DNA from: Cinnamomum chago
Lineage: Eukaryota; Streptophyta; Magnoliopsida; Laurales; Lauraceae
Direction: 5' to 3'
Length of the DNA: 64,000 bases
Assembly: GCA_038049695.1 (NCBI GenBank)
Contig: CP142454.1
Location: 15,198,501-15,262,500 of the forward strand
A model generated the notes under the pieces. The model was not told the DNA's origin. It made no database searches and worked only from the letters and a program-made list of their open reading frames with translations. Numbering within the stretch: the stretch's first letter is position 1; the number at the start of each line of letters is the position of its first letter. This document shows positions 11,442 to 23,329 of the stretch, piece after piece. The position numbers and the translations under genes were made by a program.

Positions 11442-11811
11442 GGGGATTTGACATTTCAGTTTTCCTTAAACACTCAATTTTTAATTTTATGACCAAAATT
11501 ATGTAAATATCACCTGCTCGTGTGACTCTAGTTCACCTTTTTTTTTGAAATTTTTTCCCTCAATCCCAATATATTATCGGAGTTTAAAAATCTATAATAT
11601 CATAGATCCAAATGTTAACAGTTGAAAAGTTACTTGGATCCCATAATATCATGGGTTTTTTAAAAACCTATGATATCATGGGATCTAAGGGAAATTAGTA
11701 AAAAGAAAAAGGAAAAAAAAAGTATACCAGAGTGAAACGACTCTGGTGTACATTTAGAAGCTTTTAGTTATGAAATTGAGTGTTTAAGAGGCATTGAAAT
11801 GTCAAAGCCCC
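11442..11811. mobile_element. Mutator-like MITE with about 50-bp inverted termini
   Basis: The left terminus GGGGATTTGACATTTCAG and following TTAAACACTCAATTT are mirrored at the right end (element ends AAATGTCAAAGCCCC). Nine-base flanks match at eight positions: AATAATTTA (11433-11441) and AACAATTTA (11812-11820). The centre holds further nested palindromes around CATAATATCATGGG and CTCTGG. Size 370 bp, no coding potential. Confidence 0.7.
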
Positions 11812-13617
11812 AACAATTTATGCAATAAGAAGTTAAAAATGAAAGCCTTAGGTCAATATTAAAAAATGAGTATCAATTAACCTTTTCTTATACAGCGGTG
11901 GAATCAAAATAAGATTCAATCCTTTTTTTTTATTTTAGAGGATTTTACGGGTAAAAGCCGCATAGGACCTCATACCACTGATGGGGTCCCACTAGCAAAG
12001 TATAAACGGGAGGGATCCTCTGGATGCAGGTTTTTTTTTTTTTTGTCAATTAGTGATATGATCGATATCGACCAATCTGTGATGGTTGCTCTCGATTTAC
12101 AAAACCCAAAAGGAAAGTGGGTCTTTCTATCTTGGTTGCTGGTGCTGGTCCAAAGCGATGAGGAGGGCGGCAAGCATAGGGCCTTCTTCGTCGAAGAAGG
12201 AGGGAGGATTGCCATGGAGGGAGAGGAGGAGGGAGAAGAGGGGAGAGGAGACGGAGGCCAGGTTGTTGGTGGAGATGAGGAAGAGGGCATTGGCTTGGAG
12301 GTGGTGGGGGAGGGAGGAGATGAGGGCCAAGAACCTACAAACACAAGGGGAGTTAGAGGAGACGAGGGTGGAAAATCGGTAGGTGGACCTGCAGATTCAA
12401 CGTTAATATCTTCTTCTTTTTTTGGGATATGGTTAATATCGACCATCCCTTTATGTAGTCAGATTTTCTTCAACATGTAATTATTTTATTTGCTTAACAC
12501 GACATAATGGTCCTCCAAGATTAAAATCAACTACAATTAAATTAGCACAAATTGCAAACTTTATGTACCACCCACTAGTTCATACCAAATTACTAGAGGG
12601 CTTTAAGATTTAATGATCATAAAAAATCAAATCCATTTGGACATTGTACCTGCTAACACACCCCTAAAAAAACCCATGTAATTTGAGGATTTTCATTAAT
12701 TTTTAGATTTGGCCCTACAAGATTATTTTTCTACATATTGGCCCTCAGCTATCTCATCTAAGATTATAAAAATGGATGCTAATCAAAGATTCTATTTTGA
12801 CTATCTATTTAATAATCTTTGAAACGATGGCCTGCAAAACCTAATAACCTGGATTTTTAAATGGAAGACTTGATCATAAAACCCTCATGGTTAGTCGGTG
12901 AAGGATACCTCAAACACTTAATCTTTTATGGATCATTTTTTTATTGGTAGTTTCTTTTTGTTAGAAAACTAAAGTAATTTTCTGACAGTTCAGTGGCAAT
13001 TCCTTCTGACCATCAACTCAACCTCTTACAAATATCAACTATAATTTGAAAACATCTCAACAATGTTGTATTGCAATCATGCAATGTTTTTAGAACATCA
13101 TCAAAATTGATAATATTGTGAGAAAAATATAAAATCATAACACATTGGAAAATGGGAGGATAGATGAATTAGTATTTAATATTTGTTAATTATTTCATAC
13201 TTTGTTAATTATTTAACATTCAAAATAGAATGTTTTCCCAACTTTAAAGCTACAATTCATAAATATCCTCACATTTTTTTGATATGTTAATTTCCTGAGA
13301 AAGATATTTATGATGATAAGGCCAATCCTTGGTTGGCATTCAAAACATGCATCCCAAGAACTAGGTTGTCAATTGGTTGGGTATCTTGTTTCTTACCCAA
13401 TTGCCTAGCTATTGATCTCTATATTTCTTTTCTTTGCGAGTGAGCTTTCCTTCTACAGAAAAAAAAGGCTCCACTCCCTATGGTTGGAGCCTGTCATGGA
13501 TCCCATCTCCCTTGCCTAGGTGCCAAAAAAAAGAAAAAAACACTCACACATTGGTTTTTTTCAAGTTGTGTTCATTCCGTTATTTTCCTTGCCAAATTGA
13601 CTCAACATGATTAATTG
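11812..13617. other. Gene-free stretch with an uncertain GC-rich open segment
   Basis: Within 11970-12446 (minus) one frame is open for 158 codons rich in Ser and Pro, and a second frame at 12127-12330 reads a hydrophobic Leu/Ser-rich peptide. The strand is a purine/pyrimidine-biased, G+C-rich island in AT-rich DNA. It could be a decayed coding exon, but no family could be recognised and the openness may follow from base bias. The rest is AT-rich sequence with no supported feature. Confidence 0.35.
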
Positions 13618-14122
13618 TGATGATGCCAAAAAGTGTTTTTTGGACACCACCGGTCAAGTAAAGAGTAATTAATGTGAAAATTGAAGGAGAGATGGGAGAA
13701 ACAAGATTTATAGTGGTTCGGTCAATCGTGGCCTACGTCCACTCTTGAATGGCTTTGGTTGCCGGGTACTTTATTAGCTCAAGGGTGCAGGGAGCAAAGA
13801 GTACAAGCTTTGAGAAGGAGAGGAGAGAGTTGTTCTCAGGTAAAAATGTGATCTGCCCCCCAAGTATTGGTGGGGCTTATAATTTATAGTCGCCCCCTAA
13901 CAGATTGGGGCGACTTACTAGCAACTAGATAGCTATTGTGGTGGAGCTCACGACTTCTTCTCAACGAACGAGGTGGGTGAGGTGCTCTCCATGAGACTCG
14001 GTCAAAGATGAGGAGAGGGCCGACTCCTTCCAAGGTGGCGAACTTGGACCACTTTGGGCTTGGTGGGTTTTTATAAGATTGGGCTTTCCACATGGATTGG
14101 GCCATTTGGGCTTGGCCCATCA
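13618..14122 (-). repeat. 3' LTR of the 13.6-kb gypsy element
   Basis: 505 bp, plus-strand ends TGATGATGCC...CCCATCA. Pairs with 17042-17538 along its whole length. It retains an 8-base segment near 13729 that the other LTR lacks. Confidence 0.9.
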
Positions 14123-14140
14123 TTTGCCCCCCAATGCCCC
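14123..14140 (-). other. Polypurine tract
   Basis: Read on the minus strand as GGGGCATTGGGGGGCAAA, directly abutting the 3' LTR, where plus-strand DNA synthesis is primed in LTR elements. Confidence 0.75.
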
Positions 14141-14329
14141 TTGTCTAAGAAAACTTGGAGAAGGGGCATTAACTTAAATCTTTGAGCTTTGGGTGGTGGA
14201 GATTCCCTCTGCTAGATGACTATTTCCCTCCATGATATATTTTTGCCTCCCTAAAACACCCCAAGTCTTTTCCATTTTTTGAATGATGGGTTGTTGTTGG
14301 GCGTGCAGCTGTAGTGGATTTGGTTGGGC

Positions 14330-15130
14330 GTGCAGCTGAAGCTTGGGCGCCCCCTTGGGCGCGGGCGCTGCAACAGGCAGTGAACAAAGCTTGGGCGCCT
14401 CCTTGGGCGCTGGGCGCGGGTGCGGGCGTGGGGAGCGCGGGCGCCGCCCGGGGCGCTGACATGATTTAAGTGCGAACTTGTCCTTATAAGAAAATGATAG
14501 GAAACCTGGTCTATTCGTTTATCAGAGTGAAAATTAAAGGAACAAGCCTGTGTGCCTAAACATGTGGCAGTAAAAGTAAGACTAATGGATTTTGGATTAT
14601 GCATTAGGCTTCTGTACTTGACTTGTTACGAGGTACGGTGACTGGTGAGGCCTCTTAGGCCTTCTGGTTATGCCTAAGCCTCAATTTCAACCTTAGTAAA
14701 TAAGCTTGCAACCTCTGTGTCCATGTCTGACCACTTCATAAGTTTCCAATGACCAGTGCATTGTTCCAGGCCCATTATTGTTTTTGAGTAGGCATGTTAG
14801 GCTTAAATTCCATGCCTGATATGCATGACTAATTACAGGATATCCCATCTCCATTTATGGACATACTTCCAAGTCCTCAAATGATGCCATTAAGTGTTAG
14901 GTGTTATGTATTGATTCTCCATAACCCTAAAAAAGGAAGTCATTTAGGCATAGACATATGAACGGTAACCGCTGCTGCGACGGGCGATGGAGGCCCGGGC
15001 GCTGCTGCGGGTGGCGGTGTTGCTCTAAGCGAGGTGAGCATGGGCGCCACGGCAGTCGCGGGCACAGGTGGCGCCGCAGCGGGTACGGTACGCTCTCGTC
15101 GCAAAAGGTAATGAGGAAAAGTGGTTGTCG
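14330..15130. repeat. GC-rich low-complexity blocks inside the gypsy element
   Basis: Two islands (about 14335-14460 and 14960-15090) are built of short GGGCGC, GGGCGCC and GCTGCTGCG-type repeats, far richer in G+C than their surroundings. Open frames in them are Ala/Pro/Arg-rich and look like bias, not genes. Between them is unremarkable non-coding sequence. Confidence 0.5.
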
Positions 15131-15423
15131 ACGACGACAGATCCAAGGTGAGCACCATTCTTAGTGTGTTCAACACTAACAATGACATTTTGAAGATGAC
15201 TTCTTCTTATCATATTCCTCCCACTGTGCTATGTCGCCGGGCTGAAACGGACGAGCAAAGAGGAAAAAGGAAAACTGTTTTGGGCGAGCAGACCGTGTCA
15301 GGCGCCCTTATAGGCTCTGTTCCAGTTGGTTCGGGCGAGCAGATCAGTTGGGTACGCTAATTTAATGTAGTCCCTCGGGTTGCAGATGACTGAGTTTCAA
15401 GATCCTGCCTTTTGAGACCGCGC

Positions 15424-15740
15424 TTTTGGCCCCCCATGAGAGAGCTGCTAAGCTGGAGATAGGCTGCCTATTTGAGAACAGTGCAGAGGTACGCCAAGCT
15501 CTTTTGGCGACCCGTGAGAGAGCCGTTAAGCTGGAGATAGGCTGCCTGTTTGAGAACAGTACAGAGGCCAAGCTTTTTTGGCGACCCGCGAGAGAGCCGC
15601 TAAGCTGGATATATAGGCTGCCTGTTTGAGAACAGTGCAGAGGCCAAGCTTTGTTGGCGACCCACGAGAGAGCCGCTAAGCAGGAGATAGACTGCCTGTT
15701 TAAGAACAGTGCAGAGGCAGGTCAAGCTTTTGGCGATCCA
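15424..15740 (-). repeat. Four-copy tandem repeat, period about 76 bp
   Basis: Units share GAGAGAGCC, AAGCTGGAGATAGGCTGCCT, GAGAACAGT and CCAAGCTTTT, then GGCGACCC. Anchors fall at 15451, 15529, 15603 and 15679, i.e. spacings 78, 74 and 76. The array lies just past the gag remnant, where pol would be expected. Confidence 0.8.
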
Positions 15741-16993
15741 CGAAATGATTCACCTCGCCTGGACCTGTTGATTTCCTCAGCATTCATATATTTTTTAGCT
15801 TTTGCCAATAGTTCTGGCATGCTCTTTGGTGGTCGCTTCGTTACTGAAAAGTGGAAACTGGATGAACGGAGGCCTCCCAGAAAGGCGGTCATGGTGACTT
15901 TGTCATTGAGCTCCTCGACTTGGAGGACCTCTTTGTTAAAACGAGTGAGGTAACTCCTTAGACTCTCATCTCGGTCCTGTTTTATGGTGAGCAGGTGTGG
16001 TAGGCTTCTGGTGGCGGCGCCCACCGATAAAGTGTGAGACAAAAAATTTACTCAACTCTCCAAAGGTGGTTATGGATGCTTGGGGGAGATTGGCAAACCA
16101 CTGTCGAGCGGAACCCTTCAATGTAGTTGGGAACGCCCTGCACATTATCTCGTCAGGGATATTATGGAGCTGCATTTTGGTTTTGTACATCTCCAGATGG
16201 TCCAGTGGATCCTTCGTTCCATCAAAGGTCTCTACGGATGGCATCATGAACTTCCGAGGGAGTGGGTAGTTCACCACGTCAGGCTTGAACGGTGTATCCG
16301 TTCGCTCGACCGGATAATCTACCGTATCCGGTGCTTGCGCCCTTATGGCGTTGAAGACATTGCCCAATTGATTCTGTATTTCATTGATCTTTTCCTCTCA
16401 GCAATTGCTGGGTTCCCTGGACGGACCAGGGAAATTACTTCCATCTTCCATGCTGTGATTTTCACTCCCCCCTCTTGGAAATGAGGATCCTCCTCGTTAG
16501 AAGTAGGGGGAGGAGGTGGAAGTCCACCGCGATTCGCCCCTCCTAGAGGCCCTCCCGATGGGGCTCCACCCGGGGGTGGATGCGCCTCATGATGGGCGCG
16601 GCCTTGATGGTCGACCAGGAGTACTTCGTGTGGGGCGACATGAGGAACTCCAGCAGAAGCTCCCTGGGCGCCATGGGGATGGGCGCCCAGGTGAGGATGA
16701 GGACGGGCGGCGCCTCGGCCCCGGGCACCATGAGGATGGGCGCCCAGGTGAGGTGCTCCTCTGCGTGGAGCAGTAGGATGCTCCGAGCGTGGTACATCTT
16801 GCAGTGCTGTACCAAATTGTGTTCCTCCTGCGAGCATGAGTTGCAGTAACTGTTGGTTTTGGGTCACCAGCTGCTGCATGGTTTCCAGCATTTGTTGAGG
16901 AGAGGGAGTAAGAGTATTTGGTATAGGATTACCCTCGCCCTCCCGCGAGGGATTACTGTCTTGTCGTCTCGTTGATCTTGTGGTGATCACCAT
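15722..16993 (-). pseudogene. gag: Gypsy gag, broken by two compensating frameshifts
   Basis: Starts at ATG 16993 with MVITTRSTRRQ, then a Gln-rich stretch (QQLVTQNQQLLQLM). A His/Pro-rich insert follows with the repeated motif LGAHPHGA, absent from usual gag proteins. After a frame change near 16390 the retroviral-type gag core is clear (FDGTKDPLDHLEMYKTKM, then ARQWFANLP). A second change near 15985 returns to the first frame with DESLRSYLTRFNKE and FLGGLRSSSF. Gag forms the virus-like particle. The C-terminal zinc knuckle and all of pol are absent. The core wording suits the Tat branch of plant Ty3/gypsy; lineage is inferred. Confidence 0.85.
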
Positions 16994-17020
16994 AATTTCG
17001 AAACAGGAAATTTTCTTCGA

Positions 17021-17038
17021 TTCCTACATACGGCGCCA
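17021..17038 (-). other. Primer-binding site
   Basis: On the minus strand, TGGCGCCGTATGTAGGAA lies three bases inside the 5' LTR. The TGGCGCCG start is shared by many plant Ty3/gypsy elements and resembles the tRNA-Asp-type site; the tRNA assignment is from memory of that group. Confidence 0.65.
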
Positions 17039-17041
17039 AAC

Positions 17042-17538
17042 TGATGAAGCCAAAAAGTGTTTTTCGGACACCACCGGTCAAGTAAAGAGTAATTAATGTG
17101 AAAATTGAAGGAGAGATGGGAGAAACAACATTTTTAGTGGTTCGGTCAATCGTGACCTACGTCAATGGCTTTGGTTGCCAGGTACTTTATTAGCTCAAGG
17201 GTGCAGGGAGTAAAGAATACAAGCTTTGAGAAGGAGAGGAGAGAATCGTTCTCAAGTAAAAATGTGATCTGCCCCCCAAGTATTGGTGGGGCTTACAATT
17301 TATAGTCGCCCCTTAACAAATTGGGGCGACTTACTAGCAACTAGATAGCTATTGTGGTGGAGCTCACGACTTCTTCTCAACGAACGAGGTGGGTGAGGTG
17401 CTCTCCATGAGACTCGGTTAAAGATGAGGAGAGGGCCGACTCCTTCCAAGGTGGCGAACTTAGACCACTTTGGGCTTAGTGGGTCTTTATAAGATTTGGC
17501 TTTCCAAATGGATTGGGCCATTTGGTCTTGGCACATCA
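17042..17538 (-). repeat. 5' LTR of the 13.6-kb gypsy element
   Basis: 497 bp, plus-strand ends TGATGAAGCC...CACATCA, followed by the duplicated AATTG. Most differences from its partner are C/T or G/A, as expected of methylated repeats. Confidence 0.9.
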
Positions 17539-17543
17539 AATTG

Positions 17544-19234
17544 TAGTAAAATGTGAAAGCATACTTTGAGATATCGCACTTTGGAATATCCTAAATCCAT
17601 AGGATTTTGCACAATTTCCTCTTAATTCGTATTTTTTTAGCCCCTTTGTTATACGAACAACTCTTGAAGCAATTTAAAACTTTAATCACAGCAGGGCAAA
17701 TGTCAACTCTTAGTATAGCTATACGGTCAAAATCCTTTTTCTTTTCCTTTTTGGTATTGGCCTGCTGGGTCTTTGAGAGACCCAATAGACACTGGAGTGA
17801 CCCCCATTACACGCTAAAGAAATGACCATTTGCAAACGAAAGAAGAGGACCAGTATCACGAGAAGACTTGGGCATTAAACTTTAGGGAGTTAGGTCAGAA
17901 CAAGACTCCAAACGACTACCAACCATTGGGCTGTCCATCCCAGTTGAAGGATTAACAATTATCATCCTTAATAAAATAAAGTGTAAGAAATAAATGTGAT
18001 TGTGTCCAAACGGTAGATTTCACCCACCAGACGTTTTTTTTCAGTTCCCCAACCTAGGAAGCTAGGATTCAAGAGAGTTCACATAAGTGGTGAAAAAAAA
18101 AAAACGAAAAGCTCACACAGTGAATAGGGTGGCATAAAGGTTGCCATCAAACTGAGCAATTTGTCCACCCGAGGGACTCATCTTCTATTCAATTGCTATT
18201 ACAATGTTGACGAAGGTGCACAATATATTACTTCCGTAACAGTGGAGCAGTTGAACTGACAGCATTGTGATCTGTGTGACACGTAAAACCATATGTCAAA
18301 GGAGTCTGGTGAGGCTTTACCCCCATAGTGACCGTGGTTGGCCCACACTTTCAAAGTCTCACTTGTCTAAGTGATTTATGAAAAATCATGGAGACCAGCA
18401 GGGATGTTTGCGGGGCTGAGTTGGCCCAGCCAAAGCAAGTATAGCCCCAGCGGTTTAATTATTGGGACAAATGTTAGGACTGGATCCAGCTTACAGGAAT
18501 GAAAGTCAGGCCTATGGCTATCATTTTCCATTTATATACACAGAGGGAGCCACTCTACAGAGTGCCGGCACTCACCATAATGGGCCCTACCTCAGTCCCC
18601 ACCTGGGGACTGGAAGGGATCAATAGACCTCTCTCCAACACGACTCATGTGCAGTGATGGAGGCTCCGATCATCACTGGCCCCATTTGATATCACCACCG
18701 CCAAGAAGTTTTCACGGGCCCCATTTGATATCACCACTGCCAAGAAGTTTTCACAGTCCAAAACCAGTGCACACTTGATCCTACTGTTTAGTTTATTTGG
18801 ATGGGTGCAAAACCCCATGACTGTCAAGGGGTCCCTGTTTTATGATCCACTCGCATGGACCCACCACGTGTTCTAGAGCACCGGCGAACTGAGGCTTCCC
18901 ATATATAGACTATAGTCCTTTGTGCTTAACATATCAGGCCCGGCTGTGCCCAATTAACTACTGACTCAGAGGGTTAGGCCTGTGTCCACCCGCCAGCCAG
19001 AAACACAGCCTAACTCCGGCCCAATCCAGGGTGGGCTCTTGCCGTCCCAGCTTAAGGCACCCGTAGAACCCAGTAAGATTATTTGAAGTTTGAGTGAGCC
19101 CAAGTTTGATAAAGTCGGTCATATTCATTCAACTCACAGTCTCTGAAGTTGGCTTGACTTTGTTAAGGGCAAATCAAGCCAGTGATGCTCATTCAACTCA
19201 GTGTCCCAGTGAGGTTTTTATTTTCTCCCTCTTG
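17544..19234. other. Gene-free stretch
   Basis: No coding region supported. It contains a 39-bp tandem duplication at 18678-18755 and moderately GC-rich sequence near 18550-19080. The short ORFs match no family I recognise. Confidence 0.45.
18678..18755 (+). repeat. 39-bp tandem duplication
   Basis: Two adjacent units starting GGCCCCATTTGATATCACCA, each ending in AAGAAGTTTTCAC, differ at about two positions. Too few copies to call a minisatellite. Confidence 0.8.
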
Positions 19235-19835
19235 AACTACTCCTGTTGATAGACATGCATTCGAGTAACCAGAGGTAGACCCAGGTATAAGGGTTGGGTG
19301 CTGAAGCCCCCACCCATACATTAAAAAAAGTTCAAAATTCCTAAGAATCCCTGTAAATTCCGAAAATTAATATAATTTTTTTCTTACATTTGCCCCTTCC
19401 TCCAATATTTCTTTTAAATAGAATCCCCCCATGTTGAATTTCCTAGGTCTGCCCGTGCAGTAGCCCCCACGAGCTGGGCTGCATATGACCAATATGTACT
19501 ATGTAGGCTGCTGGTAGAAGAATATTCTCCCCTGAACAGTAATACTAGGCAAGGGGATTTCTTAATTGCTCAGGCCTCCGACCAATGCAAGTCATGTTTT
19601 AGATGTGGCGAAATGGAAAGAATCAAACATTTCAAGCTAAAGGCACATGTTAACAGTTGTTACTCTTTCGAGGTTAGTTCCAAATAATGAAAAATGAGAG
19701 GAAGGAAAGAATCAGAATCCACCTTTTAGAATAGGTTGGGACTAGGGAGACGGAGACAGCTACAGATTGTGGATTGTTCCCAGTTATATAGGGAGACTAA
19801 TGGACCGAATTAAGCACGTGACATGAGTGGGAGGC
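19235..19835 (+). repeat. Segmental duplication, copy B, with G-box
   Basis: Partner of 10255-10745. The near-identical 3' block GGACCGAATTAAGCACGTG ends both copies, with CACGTG at 19815-19820. This copy has an extra segment of about 190 bases (about 19263-19455). The gypsy element at 13618-17538 lies between the two copies, adding about 4 kb of their roughly 9-kb separation. Confidence 0.65.
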
Positions 19836-22800
19836 AGACAGGGTACGTTTTAAGTTTTGGAATTCATGTTTTGAAGTCCAAACTATTGATATTTTTGGAT
19901 ACTCTTCTGGATATAGATTCTGCAAGTTTGGAATCCTTAAGTTTTGTTGAGTGCATTGATGAAAATGGGAGCGAGGGGGCACATTTTGGTGCAAAAGTTT
20001 TAGTAAAAAGTTACCTTTTTTTGGGTGTGCATGAAAAAGAGGAACTTTCTCTTGCACTGCCTTATTTACCATAGCAGGGGGATTAGAAAAGTAAAGTGGG
20101 ATTGGTGATTTAGCATGTTAATTGTTAGGTCAAAAGATTCACAGCCTTAATTCCCACCTGTGAGGTGTACTCCATATTTATAATGAGTCTGGATCCCCTG
20201 TGAGATACTGTTTCATTCCATCTACAATCGTCAACTGTGTAAAATCTTATGCCAATATACAAAAGAATATACATTGCAATAAGCTTTACAATTTTGCTCC
20301 TTCAGCCAAGGAGTGATAGAATGCAAATGACTTCAATTAAGGAATGACAGTATACAAACGAGTAAGCCAAGATATTGTCAGCAGAGCCTTCAATGAATTT
20401 TACATGAGTTCAGCCTGAAAGTCATCAGAATAGATTGGATTATCTCTGGAAGCAAGTGCAACCGAGGTGTTGAACATATTATATGCTGGAGAATTGAGAC
20501 TACTTGTAATATAGGAATATGAAATCACCATCATCAACTGGCTTTCCAACTGCCGCTAAATTATTTGTCAAAGCATAGCATGTTGAATATATTATGAGCA
20601 TGTTTGAGGCCCCTGTTTGAGATTCTCTAGTTCTCGCTTGAGTTGATTGATTCAGGATTTAGATTGAAAGGCAAATCAAATTCGCAACAGGGGTCCAAAT
20701 TTGTCGTGCCATGTTCAGAGACTATATAAACAGTGGAGAGACCACTATCTGATTAGGTTGCATTAAACCAACTTAAGAGATATTGATCTTTCTTATTCCA
20801 AAGAATAAAAGCTGGATTAATAGCTAGAGTTTCCTATCCATTAGAATCAAGTAGATGTTTGGGAGGACAGGGCTCAATGCCATCGATAATGCCCATAAGA
20901 TCATGGTTGGAAAGAACTGGAAGAAATTGGGAAACACATGGCAAATAATTGGATCTATCCAATTTAACTGACACTAAATGAGCAACAGTTGTAGTGAAAA
21001 AAGAAGAAGAAATTCAGCTGAAGCAGTGGTGGTGTTGGCTGGAGATGAGGGTCTAGGTTCAGGGACAGCTGGAGATTCTAAGGTGAAGTTATGTGGTAAA
21101 GCTGAAGATGTCACACCAACAATGGAGAGTATTATACACGGTCAATCAAAAACTCTCCTCGCTATCACAAAGTTTTCTTGTGGCAAAAACACACCCTTAC
21201 ATATGGGGTAATCCTCTAGCTGGATTTTCATAGAGAATAAGATCCCATGTAGGGAATCCTACCATTGGATCCATGTAAGTGTGGAACCCACTGTAATCCT
21301 AGATTTGGTTAAAACTTTAGAAAGGATGAATTTATATCTCCCTTTGGCACCCTTTTAAGGAATCTTTCTGTGCTCATGATTTAATCCTCCAGAGTCCAGA
21401 ACACTAGAACCTCATGAACACCGAGATTCCATGCATCCAAAAATCTAAAATAGGACATACCTCCACCATTCTTCTTTTTTTTTTTGAACTTCCACACGCT
21501 TTCGTCACTTTCTTTTCCTGAATGTGCTGTGTGCAATCGGAATGCGATGTTCTTCAGAATAATGGCTACTTCTGTCATAATACTCATAAAAAAAGATTAT
21601 ATTATGCTCTAGTTTCTTGATATTTTGTTGAAATTGTTATAATCTTTGGGGCAAATGTCTCACATCCATTTTCAAAATATGAGAAAATAACAACTAGACA
21701 GACATCTTCAGGCCTCGCTAGGGATTGCAATTTCATATAAAGCACTCAGCATAACATTCATGAATCTTTTACACAGAGCCGAAGATGCTAAAGAGATCAT
21801 GATAAAGATAACATCCACACAGATACCATATTGAGTTTAAACTATTTCACTAACATGTTTACCTTCTATATTTCTGCTCCAAAGTGCATGTGAGAGAAGA
21901 ACTGTTCCACTTAACCGACAATCAAATGTAGCCAAAAACTTTTAGTGAAAGTGTTACAACATGATTGATTTCTCCTATGATATCCGAATACTTCAAAACA
22001 GGCAACATACTGTGTTGTATTGCATCTAACATTTCACCTCTCATCTGTGAAATCAATGTCCCTGCCATATCCACTGCGTGTCCCAGCTATATCTATGTCA
22101 TACCTGGTCATCATAGGATTTACCTGTATTCTTAATATGCCTTAATGCATGTGAATTATAAGTATCCTAAACAGGCTACACTATATTTAAGCATGGAAAG
22201 AGGTGATAAAGATAGTATTTTTTTATTTTGATAGAGGCAACTGAGCAAGAAACAATGATTGGCATAAACAGGAAAAGAATGACAGAAACATTAAAGAAGT
22301 AGAACATTAAGGACTGTTAAATTGAACCCATGAATTATTTTGGTTCCGCACCACATGTGAAATGCGTCAATTTCAAATTTTGGAAGCACAAGCAAAACCA
22401 AATTTGATAAGCATTTTCCAACTTCTTAGCCCCAAATTGAACAAGAGCTTATTTCACTTGCATTTATGACAAACAACAGGAGCTCTTCAAGAAGGAACCA
22501 ATAGTTATATGGTTGAGGCAGTCGAAAGGAGCAATAGGGTAATAGATTATATTTCTCAGGAAAGGTAATCAAAATGCAAGACTGAAGCAGTGATATCATA
22601 AGACATTCAACATTATTCAAAGACTTGGAGAGTTTTCCATGAATGAGCAAGGCATCATAAACTAACCCTTCACAATTGGTGCCCGTAACTCATCAAGAAA
22701 GAATGTAAAACCACCATCAACATTCAATAGAGAAAAAACAGAAGATTGATGGCTAGCTAGGATCTTACATTCTGTAGGAATTTGTTGTAGATGGGCCATT

Positions 22801-23329
22801 CACATCAGGGCCATCATATCAACAATCTGCACTAAGGAACTTAATTGGCTTGATTGTACAATTGAAGAATCAAGGAAACTGCACATATCATTACCGGTCA
22901 GGTGCTATTTTCTCATATAAGAAATCAATCACAGATTTTCTCCACTGACAAAACAGAGAGATCCATTTCAGATCAAACCTTATTACCAATGTGGTAATAT
23001 ATGATACAGAAGTATGTGCAGGATATTGTTGTCAACAAGATGAAGTGATGAACTGGAGAGAGTTTTCACAGCAAACATGCCCAGGATCCAAGTTACCGGT
23101 CAGGTGGAGCCTGTTGCTGGCCCATCCATAGTCAGGCCAGTCCACTCATCACGACCATGGGCACAAGAGCAATGGGTTGTTAAAACTAATAGAAATACCA
23201 TCAATATTGAACATACTAATCTGACTCACACATTAAGTAGAATGGCCTACTTCTGGCCTTAAGCACGTTTACGGTGGATCACAGTATCAATAAATACGTT
23301 TACTATGATGAAAGAAGTAAGAAGGTTTT
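19836..23329. other. Long gene-free stretch
   Basis: No exon could be assigned to a family on either strand. The sequence is mostly unique-looking AT-rich DNA with few repeats. A plus-strand open segment at 20978-21211 and a minus-strand one at 21381-21587 have no recognisable motifs and are probably chance. Confidence 0.4.

Larger units (their letters stand above)
13618..17538 (-). mobile_element. Ty3/gypsy (Tat-type) LTR retrotransposon without pol
   Basis: A complete structural element: two LTRs (13618-14122 and 17042-17538), identical 5-bp flanks AATTG (13613-13617 and 17539-17543), a primer-binding site next to the right LTR and a polypurine tract next to the left LTR. Orientation is minus. 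The internal region of about 2.9 kb holds gag at the 5' end but no protease, reverse transcriptase or integrase motifs; the rest is tandem repeats and GC-rich sequence. The LTRs differ by about two dozen substitutions and an 8-base indel by eye (roughly 95% identity), so the insertion is moderately old. It must have depended on enzymes supplied in trans if it moved in this form. Confidence 0.9.

Noticed and set aside
11970..12480. Overlapping open frames on both strands in a purine/pyrimidine-biased island
   Set aside because: Three frames are open at once and all are low-complexity (Ser/Pro, Gly/Glu or Leu/Ser). The openness follows from base bias and no domain could be recognised.
14940..15213. 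Ala/Pro-rich open frames inside the gypsy element
   Set aside because: They arise from GCTGCTGCG- and GGGCGC-type simple sequence and match neither gag nor pol.
16516..16849. Plus-strand open frames opposite gag
   Set aside because: They are shadows of the GC-rich gag insert, with repeated Asp/Gly/Arg patterns dictated by the sense strand.
20978..21211. Plus-strand ORF of 77 codons as a small gene
   Set aside because: No recognisable motif, no supporting splice or promoter context, and composition like its surroundings.
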